Shown in pieces: positions 48,690-56,909 of a DNA stretch of 64,000 bases. Below the pieces are notes generated by a model that saw nothing but the letters and a program-made list of their open reading frames with translations, did not search any database and was not told the DNA's origin. The stretch covers positions 62,001 to 126,000 of the forward strand of contig NZ_JABEQN010000008.1 of assembly GCF_014174165.1 (NCBI RefSeq), read 5' to 3'. The stretch is from Gluconacetobacter dulcium. GTDB taxonomy: Bacteria > Pseudomonadota > Alphaproteobacteria > Acetobacterales > Acetobacteraceae. A program made the translations under genes and the position numbers. Every line of letters begins with the position of its first letter. The stretch's first letter is position 1.

Positions 48690-48712
48690 GCGGCCGTTGG
48701 CCGCTTTTTTTT
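48690..48712 (+). terminator. Rho-independent terminator
   Basis: Stem gcggcc/ggccgc with loop gtt and eight T, 28 bp after the second 41-aa gene. Confidence 0.85.
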
Positions 48713-48776
48713 GCGCCACCCCTTAATTGATGGCGGGTCGTACCCTCGACGGCGACACCGCTCTTCCCGCGGGCCG

Positions 48777-48906
48777 CGTTGCCCCCGTTTGCCACATATC
48801 CACCGTCCGCGATCCTGACTCTTGGCGGTCGATCGCGGCCGGTGGATATGCTTCGGCGCCCCTGCGGGACGCCTCCGGCCCTGCGGGCTGGAAAACGGGG
48901 ACAACG
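48777..48906 (+). repeat. 130-bp nested hairpin element, copy 2
   Basis: Second copy of 48230-48359, with the same nested stems and only scattered substitutions. It ends 178 bp before the 3' end of the convergent gene at 49085. The intervening stretch has no gene. Confidence 0.75.
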
Positions 48907-49084
48907 CTCAGGCCAGCGGGACAGGCCCTGTCCGCTCCGACGCGCCGTTGATTGATATTTCCGGCGGTGCAAGGGCGCGGGCAACTCCTCGGGCGCGCGG
49001 AGGGGGCAGTCGAACTCCCCCGCTTGCCTCCGGAGCCGCGGGACGAACCTGGACCAAAATGGACACAATCCTTCCCCGGTGCTT

Positions 49085-49726
49085 TCAGCGCGCGGCCTTG
49101 GTTTGACCGGCTTCCGGGCTCCCGTTCGGCAGCGGGTCCAACGCACACCACGCCATCCCGCTGGTCGGATCGCGGTGATAATTGTCCTCGCAAAAGCGGC
49201 CAGTGCGCGCAGCGTGCCAGTTCCACGTTATGCCGGTGCTGAAGCCGAGTGTTATCAGGATCGCGCCTGCCAGAATCATGCGCACGTAGGCCGCCCAGCG
49301 CGCCTCTCTGTAGAAGCGACGCTCATTGGCTGGGATCTCCTCGCGGAGCGCGTCAAAGACGCGCTCCTTGAGATCCGCCGTCAGCCCGGACACGAGCCCA
49401 TCCAGCGCCACCTGGAGTTCACGCTTGCGGAAGAGTTCCTGCTTCCGAATGTTGGTCTGGGCGATCAGCGCCATCTGATTCACCTGCTCGCGGCCCGCTT
49501 CGAGGTCCGCTCGCAGGGTGCTCAACTCCTTACGTGCGCCGGCCAGCAGCGCCTCTGCGGCGGTCGTGGCATGGAACATTTGATCACATGCGTCGGCCGT
49601 CGCCTCACATTGGCGCAGGAACAGCACCCCCAAAGGGCTGTCGCGCTCGATCCCGGCATCGTGCAGGCTTGCAAGAAGGTGTTCCCGCGTTGCCTGGCGA
49701 CCATCCGGGGCGGCTACGGCAGCCAC
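49085..49726 (-). CDS. Coiled-coil membrane protein, third gene of an stb-like operon
   Basis: I prefer the GTG at 49726, preceded by gaggaggaagg; the frame is open to an ATG at 49795 inside the upstream gene. The 213-residue protein has a long helical region (about 50-140, AEALLAGARKELSTLRADLE) and one membrane segment near 155-180 (VRMILAGAILITLGFSTGIT), with the C-terminus probably outside. It follows the ATPase-like gene with a 13-base overlap. It could correspond in position to stbC of R388-like plasmids; sequence similarity was not tested. Confidence 0.6.
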   Translation of the reverse strand: MAAVAAPDGRQATREHLLASLHDAGIERDSPLGVLFLRQCEATADACDQMFHATTAAEALLAGARKELSTLRADLEAGREQVNQMALIAQTNIRKQELFRKRELQVALDGLVSGLTADLKERVFDALREEIPANERRFYREARWAAYVRMILAGAILITLGFSTGITWNWHAARTGRFCEDNYHRDPTSGMAWCALDPLPNGSPEAGQTKAAR

Positions 49727-50496
49727 AGATGCACGCCTTCCTCCTCGATATTTGCCCCGAAATCCCGCAACCATTTGACCGCCATGTGGCGCCAAAGGGG
49801 GTTTACTTGCGATCCATCCGCCTTCGGCTTGCCGGCGATCACGTCGAATACATTCAGGCCGTCGTTCTCAAGATACTTCATGCACGTCAAGGCTGGGAAC
49901 ACGACGGTGCGAACACCCGCATCGTGCATCGCTCGCAGCCGCTCGTCCTTGCGCAACCAGGCGAAGGGATCGGAGGACCGCGAGGTGGAGCGGTACAGTC
50001 CCTCGTTGAGGAAGAGGACCGAGTCACCGTCCTTGAATGAGGACGAATCCCAGATGCGGTAGACGTGATCGAAATCGTCGCGTTCAGGCCCGGTGAAATA
50101 GGCGAATGTCGGGATTACGCCGTTCGCACGGAGAAATGCGCCAAGGTCTGATTCCGCCGCCAGTTCCTCGCTCACGCGGTCGCCGCCGCCCATGTCGATT
50201 ACGATCGACGCATCCTCGGACAGCGCCTCGGCGAGTGTGTTGGCGAGCCAGATCTTGCTCGCTTCCAATTCTGCGCTCGTCGGACGATCAACGCCATAAG
50301 GCCCGTCCGACGGAAAGAGCTTCGATAGTGTCGGATTGTTCGGATCTCCGTCTGCCGCCAGTGCTGGGCGTCCCGCCTCAATTGCCCAATGCATGAAGCA
50401 TGAGAGCGCCAAACTGCCTCCGCTGCGCCCACGGCCAATTCGCCAAACCGACCGACGTTGGTGCCGCTCATCGGAGCGGGGTGTGGTGTCCGGCAT
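49714..50496 (-). CDS. P-loop ATPase-like protein, second gene of an stb-like operon
   Basis: The 260-residue protein has near its N-terminus IGRGRSGGSLALSCFMHWAI then LAADGDPNNPTLSKLF, the layout of ParA/MinD-like ATPases, but the canonical GKT/S lysine is replaced (GRGRSGGS), so nucleotide hydrolysis may be lost or altered. ASIVIDMGGGDRVSEELA resembles the Walker B region. By position next to oriT it may be the StbB/MobD-type protein. Start ATG 50496 follows agggagacgacg; an ATG at 50532 lacks a ribosome site. Confidence 0.6.
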   Translation of the reverse strand: MPDTTPRSDERHQRRSVWRIGRGRSGGSLALSCFMHWAIEAGRPALAADGDPNNPTLSKLFPSDGPYGVDRPTSAELEASKIWLANTLAEALSEDASIVIDMGGGDRVSEELAAESDLGAFLRANGVIPTFAYFTGPERDDFDHVYRIWDSSSFKDGDSVLFLNEGLYRSTSRSSDPFAWLRKDERLRAMHDAGVRTVVFPALTCMKYLENDGLNVFDVIAGKPKADGSQVNPLWRHMAVKWLRDFGANIEEEGVHLWLP

Positions 50497-50546
50497 GCTT
50501 GCGTCGTCTCCCTTCCATGTTGCTGGCAACATGCCAGCGACAAGGA

Positions 50547-50570
50547 AGGCTAGCCCGATCGTTTGTGACT
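50547..50570 (-). promoter_or_regulatory. Recurring agtcacaaac motif before the P-loop gene
   Basis: On the minus strand this reads agtcacaaacgat, then a short spacer, then TAGCCT, matching 38834-38857 in motif and spacing. It lies 51 bp before the start at 50496. Confidence 0.45.
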
Positions 50571-50582
50571 GCGCCCCGACGG

Positions 50583-51434
50583 CTAATAGAGATTCGGAAT
50601 CCTCGATTTTGCGGTTTGCATGACGTACTTCTCCTCGCGGGTCATCGTCAGGTTCGTAGGGTGCTTGGCTCGAAGCAGGCGACCGACATCGCGCAGCCAG
50701 TCCTTCTCGTACTCGTAGTTACGCTTGCTGGGATATCCCGGGAGATCTCCACCAATTTCCCACCTGGCGCCTGTCGCCTTGCAGATGTCGCCCTCCTTCA
50801 CAGGGGGCAACGACGGATCATGCGGCAGATAGGCGCGCGCTGATACGTATGGCGGCGGATAATACGGCAAGTCGAGCGTGACGAGAGTGGCCTGATCATT
50901 CGCTCGAGCATGCTCAGCCGCAGGCGTTGGCTGCCGTGTCGTGGTGCCGGTCTCCGGAATGAGACCATTGGCCTCCTGTCTGGCCCGCAGTCGCTCACCA
51001 GCTTCACGCCGATACGGCTCCTCCTCTGCGGCCTGGCGCCGCTTCGAAGCGGCTGCCCGATTGACCTGCTCCATGCGACCTCGCAAAGCCGCATCCGCTT
51101 CGCGGGCTGCGGCGAGCCTCTGCACCCTATCAGCTGCGGCGGCCTCGGCTGCTTCTGCCCGAGCCTTTTCCTGCGCCTCCCGTGCCTCAAGAAACTTCCC
51201 GACCCGATACCAGACCATCTTTGCGCATCGGACTGTCGGCGCCTCCCCACGCCCGTTCGTGAGCCCGACCTCCCTGAACCAGGCGCATAACGCCGTCCAG
51301 TTCAACCGTCGCCCCGACCAGGCTCGAAGCAGTTCACCACGGTTCAGCTCCATCCACACGCGCAGTGACATCTCGCCATTCGCGCTCCGGAGCACCCTCA
51401 GGGCTCCCTCCACTCCGATGTCTGCCGCAGCCAT
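50583..51434 (-). CDS. Oriented-from-oriT DNA-binding-like protein, first gene of an stb-like operon
   Basis: Start ATG 51434 has a near-perfect ribosome site (cggaggttgaa); an in-frame ATG at 51482 has none. The 283-residue protein has a helical N-terminus that resembles a helix-turn-helix (SLRVWMELNRGELLRAWSGR, LNWTALCAWFREVGLTNGRG), a long Arg/Glu/Ala coiled coil (about 80-150), and a Pro/Tyr-rich C-terminus. Being the gene closest to the candidate oriT and divergent from the relaxase side, it may be a DNA-binding factor like StbA or an oriT accessory protein. Inferred from position and fold pattern only. Confidence 0.55.
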   Translation of the reverse strand: MAAADIGVEGALRVLRSANGEMSLRVWMELNRGELLRAWSGRRLNWTALCAWFREVGLTNGRGEAPTVRCAKMVWYRVGKFLEAREAQEKARAEAAEAAAADRVQRLAAAREADAALRGRMEQVNRAAASKRRQAAEEEPYRREAGERLRARQEANGLIPETGTTTRQPTPAAEHARANDQATLVTLDLPYYPPPYVSARAYLPHDPSLPPVKEGDICKATGARWEIGGDLPGYPSKRNYEYEKDWLRDVGRLLRAKHPTNLTMTREEKYVMQTAKSRIPNLY

Positions 51435-51579
51435 TTCAACCTCCGAGTGCCGTCCAGTGCCCGCTACGCGTCTCACAGGCACATATCACGGCACCACTCC
51501 GTCTACAATAAAGCACGCTGAAGCTACGCGGAGACTACAGAGCGACTACAAGACAGTGACGACCAGAAACTTTCTCCAT

Positions 51580-51710
51580 ACACAAATGCACCCTTTCGGG
51601 TGCGGCCCCTGCGGGGCCACATTGCATCCGGTTGGGGGGCGTCGCGGCGATGCCCACGCACGGGCTATAGTGACGGGGCCGGTCGCCGAGGACCGGCGAT
51701 TTTTGCCCCG
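51580..51710 (-). other. oriT: Candidate origin of transfer (oriT) with nic site
   Basis: On the minus strand a hairpin ccggtc-ctcggc-gaccgg (51680-51697) is followed 10 nt later by cact/atagccc, with the predicted nick between 51669 and 51668. The MOBF relaxase TrwC of R388 binds a hairpin and cuts shortly 3' of it at GTCT/ATAGCCC, so hairpin, spacing and CTATAGCCC core all agree. Two further hairpins (gcaccctttcgggtgc at 51590-51605 and ggcccctgcggggcc nearby) and direct repeats near 51530-51555 lie beside it. The hairpin with trailing T could alternatively be a terminator. Confidence 0.5.
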
Positions 51711-51751
51711 CCGAAGGGCGGCCCAGAGCTCGCGGAAAGGGAGTGCGCCGG

Positions 51752-52021
51752 ATGACACCATCGGACCTTGAAGATGCGATCGCCCGGCTAAAGGGGCAGA
51801 ATCAGGCGCATGCCATGCTGTTGACCGCTATGCTGGTGGCAATGCCGACCGTTCAGCGGGTGGAGGCTGCGGCAATTCTGCGCCGGCTTCAGAAGGACCG
51901 CGCGTTCCTGGATATGGTGCCGATGCCGCTCGCCGCCGAAGTCACGGCCGAGGCCACGAGCGACGAAATCAAGCGGCTGCTGACGAACGCGGAGATTATC
52001 TGCCAGGGGTTGGGGAGGTAG
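51752..52021 (+). CDS. Hypothetical protein, 89 aa
   Basis: ATG 51752 follows gcggaaagggagtgcgccgg, just past the candidate oriT. The protein is helical (LEDAIARLKGQNQAHAMLLT, EATSDEIKRLLTNAEIICQG) and soluble. It could be an oriT-proximal accessory factor, but nothing in the sequence shows this. Confidence 0.55.
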   Translation: MTPSDLEDAIARLKGQNQAHAMLLTAMLVAMPTVQRVEAAAILRRLQKDRAFLDMVPMPLAAEVTAEATSDEIKRLLTNAEIICQGLGR

Positions 52022-52066
52022 GCGCCGAAAGCTTTACGGTTTGCGCCGGCCGGGCGAAAAGTGCGC

Positions 52067-52492
52067 ATGAACCACACGCATCTGCATAGCCGGCGCCCAC
52101 GCAGCGACATGGCCCGGGAGATCGGCACTCGGATCCGCGAGAGACGGGATGTGCTAGGCCTTACTGTTGCCGAGGTCAGCCGGGCGCTTGGCCTCAGCAA
52201 CGGGGCGGTTTCGCAATATGAGACTGGTCGTGCCGCTCCGAAGCAGGAGAAGATTGAGGCGCTCGCCGAGGTGCTGGGCACGTCGCCAGAGTGGCTCATG
52301 ACCGGGCATGAGCCGGAGCACCTTGGCTATGCACAGAACGCAGCCGAAATTCGCATGCTGGCCCTCATGAGAAGAATCCCCGCGCGACTACACCCCATCG
52401 TACTTGCGGCGGTGAAAGGTATCGCTGATGCGGAACCTCCGCGTGGAGGCCAAATGGCACGCCCGAGCCGCAGTAACCGCTCGCCTTCTTGA
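52067..52492 (+). CDS. XRE-family transcriptional regulator
   Basis: The 141-residue protein carries an HTH of the lambda-Cro/XRE type (IGTRIRERRDVLGLTVAEVS then LGLSNGAVSQYETGRAAPKQ, about 18-60) and a short helical C-terminus. It probably regulates the neighbouring transfer genes. A GTG at 52061 is an alternative start. The convergent toxin gene follows after a short gap. Confidence 0.8.
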   Translation: MNHTHLHSRRPRSDMAREIGTRIRERRDVLGLTVAEVSRALGLSNGAVSQYETGRAAPKQEKIEALAEVLGTSPEWLMTGHEPEHLGYAQNAAEIRMLALMRRIPARLHPIVLAAVKGIADAEPPRGGQMARPSRSNRSPS

Positions 52493-52604
52493 GTGCTCCG
52501 CCAATTGCACTGTGATGCGCACTGGCGAACCCTTTGCTAACCGCATGGCGCCGGCCGGGCAGCAGTCACATGCGCCGGACAATATCGGCCGGGGCCACGT
52601 GGCA

Positions 52605-53024
52605 TCAGGTTCTCTTTGAAACACGTAGCGTCCTTGTGTCGCGGATGGCCTTGAAGGCCAGGACAATCTGGTCGCTGAAAGCAGGGCTGAACTGTCCCCG
52701 CGGGGACCGGTCATCGAGCGTGTAAGAGGTCTCAAGAATGTCGTAATTCACCTCGTCCACGATCACCCATAACGGGAAGCGGGTATCAAGCTTGGCTCTG
52801 CGGGCTTCCGTTTCCGGAATAAGGACAGCCTGACGCCCTGCGGCTGGCTCCTTGCTGGTGATTGGCAGGAGGAAGAGATGATGCTTGCCGTTCCGGTCGA
52901 TGGCGACCACGACCACGCAGCTTGGGCGCCTCTTGCGCCCTTCCGTCTCGCCGCGTGCATCCTGCCATTTCCAGAGATAATGGTAATCGATGACCTGGCC
53001 AACGCGCGGAAAGTCATCGGCCAT
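52605..53024 (-). CDS. PemK/MazF-like toxin
   Basis: A 139-residue basic protein with RVGQVIDYHYLWKWQDARGE, RRPSCVVVVAIDRNGKHHLF and LLPITSKEP, a pattern found in plasmid toxins of the PemK/MazF-like beta-barrel class (endoribonucleases). It is translated from an ATG 11 bases inside the antitoxin gene. With the Phd-type antitoxin it forms a second addiction module. Confidence 0.7.
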   Translation of the reverse strand: MADDFPRVGQVIDYHYLWKWQDARGETEGRKRRPSCVVVVAIDRNGKHHLFLLPITSKEPAAGRQAVLIPETEARRAKLDTRFPLWVIVDEVNYDILETSYTLDDRSPRGQFSPAFSDQIVLAFKAIRDTRTLRVSKRT

Positions 53025-53259
53025 TCAGGTAGTCCGCGATGCCCTCATCGCACAGGGCACCGATATCCTCGGGCATATCGCCGACATCAAGTGCCATCTG
53101 GCTGCCCGCTGGGGGGCGGGTGAGATTGGCGTATTGCTCCATCGACATGACGATGAACCGTGGCTTGCGGTGTTTGGTGATTGCAACGGGGGCGACAGCT
53201 GCCGCTTCAAAGAGATCCCCCGTGTTGCGGGTAAGGTCGCCCGCTGCGAACTGCTTCAT
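53014..53259 (-). CDS. Phd/YefM-type antitoxin
   Basis: The 81-residue protein (MKQFAAGDLTRNTGDLFEAA, VAITKHRKPRFIVMSMEQYA) has the Phd/YefM DNA-binding fold pattern and an acidic C-terminal tail for toxin binding. It is first in the operon, ahead of the PemK-like toxin, as in most such modules. A short AT-rich stretch (53280-53310) probably contains its promoter. Confidence 0.82.
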   Translation of the reverse strand: MKQFAAGDLTRNTGDLFEAAAVAPVAITKHRKPRFIVMSMEQYANLTRPPAGSQMALDVGDMPEDIGALCDEGIADYLNGR

Positions 53260-53350
53260 AAGCCTATCCTCTCGCGATAGAATATTGTGAATATACAGAT
53301 AATCTTAATATTCCGCAAGCGTGGAGGGTGGTGCGGCGCCCATCGTCCGC

Positions 53351-53360
53351 AGTCACAAAC
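53351..53360 (+). promoter_or_regulatory. Recurring agtcacaaac motif before the relaxase operon
   Basis: agtcacaaac followed by an AT-rich stretch (aaatattagcgg) lies 47 bp before the GTG at 53407. It is a shorter match to the motif before the HD-GYP and P-loop genes. Confidence 0.4.
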
Positions 53361-53406
53361 CGCCCAGAAATATTAGCGGTGTCATCCACCGCCTGGAGCA
53401 AATCAC

Positions 53407-53679
53407 GTGACAGCCGATAATTCGAATACGGTGCCCACCTTGGCCTCTTTGTCCCAGGGCCAGCTCCACATCATCGCCGTGCTTCAACAGCATGGGCAGG
53501 TCCTGGCCGAAATCCATCAGATGGTAAGCCCGCCGGAGACCCGCGACGAGCCGACTCTGCGTGACATTTTAGGGCGTATGGCGGACGCGCTCGATCGGCA
53601 GATCAATGCGCTCGAGGCATTAACCGAGCAGGTCACACGGATCGAGATCGGCGCGTCGAAGCGCGAGGCCGCCGAATGA
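53407..53679 (+). CDS. Small protein coupled to the relaxase, 90 aa
   Basis: A GTG at 53407 opens a helical protein (LSQGQLHIIAVLQQHGQVLA, ILGRMADALDRQINALEALT) whose stop overlaps the relaxase start (ATGA). The position resembles that of relaxosome accessory factors. A partner role for the relaxase is inferred from coupling; the family is unknown to me. Confidence 0.65.
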   Translation: MTADNSNTVPTLASLSQGQLHIIAVLQQHGQVLAEIHQMVSPPETRDEPTLRDILGRMADALDRQINALEALTEQVTRIEIGASKREAAE

Positions 53680-56600
53680 TCACCTACCGTAAGCTTACAG
53701 CCGCCGGCGCTGGCAAGTTGATCGTCGCATATCTCCGTGAGCATCAGCTCGCGCCGGATAAGGACGCACGGTTCGAAAGGGACCGGAGCGATGTGGAGAC
53801 TGGGGATCGCCTGAACACTTATTACACCGGTCGGGACGGAAAGGGCGCCTGGGGGCCGAATCTTGGAACCCGGATCACTGAGGCCCTTGGGATCGACGTC
53901 GGGAAGATCCCAACGGATGAAGCATTGGCCCGTCTGTTCGAATGCAAGAGGGCAGACACCGGTGCGGAGTGGGCGGGCGCTCATGCAACGAGAACCATCT
54001 CGGGTTTCGATTTCACCGCGTCCCCCGATAAGTCTGTCACGCTGGCGGCTGAGTTCGCTGCCACCAAGGCAGAGCAGGCTCTGATCTGGCTGGCGATCCA
54101 CAAGGCGAATGACCGGGCTATGGCATTCATTGCCAAGGAAGTCGGCGTTGCCCGACGCGGCAAAGGTGGAATGTCCTATGTGGAGGCAGGTGAAGTCGCC
54201 TGGGTCTCCTTTCGCCATTATACGGCCCGACCAGCCATGAAGATCCAGGACGGCCCGAACGGCGCAACTGCGGCCGTGGAGATCCCTGTGCCGGGAGACC
54301 CGCAAGCGCATATCCACAACATCATGCTCAACGCCGTTGCGACCGAGAGCGGACATCTGGGCTCCCTCGATAGCGCGCGGATCACGAAGACGACCTCGTT
54401 CATGTTCGGCGCCTATTTCCAGGCCGAACTGGCGCGGGAGTTGCGGGGTCTTGGCATCCAGGTGAGCGTGGACAAGAAGGGACGGGCGATCGTCATCGAC
54501 GGTATTCCCCAGGAGGCGAAGGAGCTCTTCTCAAAGCGCAACAAGCAGGCGTCGCAGATGGCGAAAGCGTACGCGAAGCGCCAGGGGCTCGACTGGAATG
54601 AGATGAGCGCCGCGCAGAAATTCTCCATCCTCCACACGGCAAATCTCGCCTATCGCTCGAAAAAATACGACGGATCGAACGATCGCGAGATCTGGCGCGA
54701 GCAGGCGACCGAGATCGGGTGGCACCATGAGACTGTGCTGACAGACGCCGCTTACGGAGAACGGAGCGACGCACAGCGCTTCGACATGGCATATGGCATT
54801 GCGGCGGACTTGCTCGCCAAAGAATTTGCGACCGCGGCGGTGATCGACCGCGACGCTTTTCGTACCCATGCCGCACACGGGCTCATCGCAGCAGGCATTC
54901 GTGAACCTGAGGACGTCGAGCGGGTGGCGGACTTGATCGAGGCACGGGGCATCCAGATCGACGGGAAGCACGTTGCTTTCATCAAAGAAGAGCAGGAAGG
55001 GCGTGTCCGTGTCGCCACGACGGAGCAGCTCCGGGTGGAGAAGGAAATGGCGCGGCTCGCTGCGGTCTCATCGAGGACGCGGGCTGGCGCGCTCTCCGAA
55101 GCAGCCCTCGCGGCCGCGATCGAGCGATCTGGGCTCGATTTCGATCGGGAGCCCGAGCACGGCCGGGCCCAGCTTGCTGCGATAAGATGTCTGGGTCTGG
55201 CCGGAGGGCTCGCCTTTCTGACGGGCGTGGCAGGTGCCGGCAAAACGACGCTTCTGCGTCCTCTCGTCGACGCATGGCATTCGGACGGCCGTCGCGTCGT
55301 TGGAACTGCCATTGCGTGGCGGCAGGCCGAGGCCCTGAAGGACGCCGGGATCACTGAGTGCTACGCGCTTTCCCCGCTGCTCAAGCGGATGGCCTCGGGC
55401 GAACTGGTCCTCGGAAAAGATAGCGTTCTGGTGATCGATGAAGTGAGCCAGGTATCGCCCCGGCAGCACCTGCAACTCCTGGAGTTTCAACAGGAGCAGG
55501 GCTTCGCGCTGCGTATGCTGGGCGATCGCGAGCAGGGCCAGGCCATCGAGGCCGGCGACGGAGTCGAACTCATGATGCGCGTTCTGCCGGCGGAAGCTCG
55601 GGCGGAACTGCTTAGTACGGTGCGCCAGAAGTCGGCTCGGGGGCGCGAGATCGCCGGGCATTTCCGGTCCTCGGGTCGGGACTTGTCCAAGACAGAGGAT
55701 GAACAGCGGCAGGCTGACACCGCTCGCGCGCGGGCGGCAATCGACATGAAGCGCGAGGACGGCACGATACGCCTGGTCGGCGGCGATCATGACCAGGTCG
55801 TCGCGCATATCGCGGACCTCTACTTGCGCCGCCGGGATATCCTCATTCAGGCCGGTATGACGCGCGGTATCACCATGTCCGCGCCGACAAACGAGGACGT
55901 CATGGATTTGAGCCGTGCTGTTCGCGAGAGGTTGCGTGCGCGAGGTGAGATTGGCCGCGAGGAGATCGTCAGGGCGGCTATCGATCAGCGCGGCGAGATA
56001 TACGATCTGCCAATTTCCGTAGGTGACCGGCTCCGCCTCTTCAGCAGAACTCACGCACAGGTCGCGACGCATCGAGGCGCGAGGTGGCGTGAGTTAGGAT
56101 CCAATGGTGACTTCGTGACGGTCAAGGGATGGTCAGACGAGGGGATCGTGTTGGAGAACGCCAAGGGACGGGTGGGATTGGTGCCGTGGTCCCGCCTGGC
56201 CGATAAGGAGTCCGGGCGGCTGCGCCTTGGCTTTGGCCACGCGATGACCCACGATTCCGCACAGGGGATCACCTCGGACGAGCACGTAAACGCGATGCCG
56301 CGCGGGTCGGCCGGGGTCACAGGCTTTACCACCTATGTGGGCGAAAGTCGGCACGTCTATGCGTGCTGGACCGTGGTCGCGGAAGGTGCTCTGAGGGAAG
56401 CCGAAACATGGGCCCGACCGCTTGGTGATATTCGCCCCATCACGACGGAAGACCTTTATACCCGTCTGGCCGCGGATATGGGACGCCACCCATACAAGTC
56501 CCTCGCCGTCGATCTGGCAAAGGCTGATCTGGCAGCCGATGAGCAGACGGCGCGCTGGATCCGGCAGTCCCATGAGAACGAACGCGCGCAACAGCGTGGG

Positions 56601-56876
56601 CAGGAACCTGGGCGCCAGATCAGACGCGAGATTGACGAGCGTCCGGTTCACGGGATCAAACCCGAGCAGTGGGATGACGTCAGTCGAAAGCTACGGAAGG
56701 CTGGCTTCGCCACCCAGGCGGCTCTGGACGCCGCTCGCCGATTGAACGAGAGGCCGCTTCGATCCGCAAACCGTGGCCCGAACAACGCTCCCCCGCCGCC
56801 TTCGCCGGCGCACTCACATCCGGACCGCGATAGGGGGGCCGCCTCCAGGGTTCCATCGGCCGACCGCGACCTTTAG
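53676..56876 (+). CDS. MOBF conjugative relaxase-helicase (TrwC/TraA family)
   Basis: A 1,066-residue protein. The N-terminal relaxase domain (about 1-300) has TISGFDFTASPDKSVTLAAE and the metal-binding H-x-H (PQAHIHN, H212 and H214); tyrosines suited for nicking lie near the N-terminus. A RecD-like SF1 helicase follows with Walker A GVAGAGKTT (about 517), LVIDEVSQV and FGHAMTHDSAQGIT. It nicks oriT, stays on the 5' end and unwinds the strand to be transferred. Length and order agree with TrwC/TraI. A Pro-rich tail ends the protein. Confidence 0.92.
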   Translation: MITYRKLTAAGAGKLIVAYLREHQLAPDKDARFERDRSDVETGDRLNTYYTGRDGKGAWGPNLGTRITEALGIDVGKIPTDEALARLFECKRADTGAEWAGAHATRTISGFDFTASPDKSVTLAAEFAATKAEQALIWLAIHKANDRAMAFIAKEVGVARRGKGGMSYVEAGEVAWVSFRHYTARPAMKIQDGPNGATAAVEIPVPGDPQAHIHNIMLNAVATESGHLGSLDSARITKTTSFMFGAYFQAELARELRGLGIQVSVDKKGRAIVIDGIPQEAKELFSKRNKQASQMAKAYAKRQGLDWNEMSAAQKFSILHTANLAYRSKKYDGSNDREIWREQATEIGWHHETVLTDAAYGERSDAQRFDMAYGIAADLLAKEFATAAVIDRDAFRTHAAHGLIAAGIREPEDVERVADLIEARGIQIDGKHVAFIKEEQEGRVRVATTEQLRVEKEMARLAAVSSRTRAGALSEAALAAAIERSGLDFDREPEHGRAQLAAIRCLGLAGGLAFLTGVAGAGKTTLLRPLVDAWHSDGRRVVGTAIAWRQAEALKDAGITECYALSPLLKRMASGELVLGKDSVLVIDEVSQVSPRQHLQLLEFQQEQGFALRMLGDREQGQAIEAGDGVELMMRVLPAEARAELLSTVRQKSARGREIAGHFRSSGRDLSKTEDEQRQADTARARAAIDMKREDGTIRLVGGDHDQVVAHIADLYLRRRDILIQAGMTRGITMSAPTNEDVMDLSRAVRERLRARGEIGREEIVRAAIDQRGEIYDLPISVGDRLRLFSRTHAQVATHRGARWRELGSNGDFVTVKGWSDEGIVLENAKGRVGLVPWSRLADKESGRLRLGFGHAMTHDSAQGITSDEHVNAMPRGSAGVTGFTTYVGESRHVYACWTVVAEGALREAETWARPLGDIRPITTEDLYTRLAADMGRHPYKSLAVDLAKADLAADEQTARWIRQSHENERAQQRGQEPGRQIRREIDERPVHGIKPEQWDDVSRKLRKAGFATQAALDAARRLNERPLRSANRGPNNAPPPPSPAHSHPDRDRGAASRVPSADRDL

Positions 56877-56909
56877 GCTCTCACGAGGTCCAGCGAAGGG
56901 AGCGGAACA

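Noticed and set aside
48230-48906. Insertion-sequence or transposon ends (130-bp inverted-repeat elements)
   Set aside because: No transposase or target-site duplication; each element is a self-complementary hairpin placed after a gene and terminator, part of a tandem module duplication.
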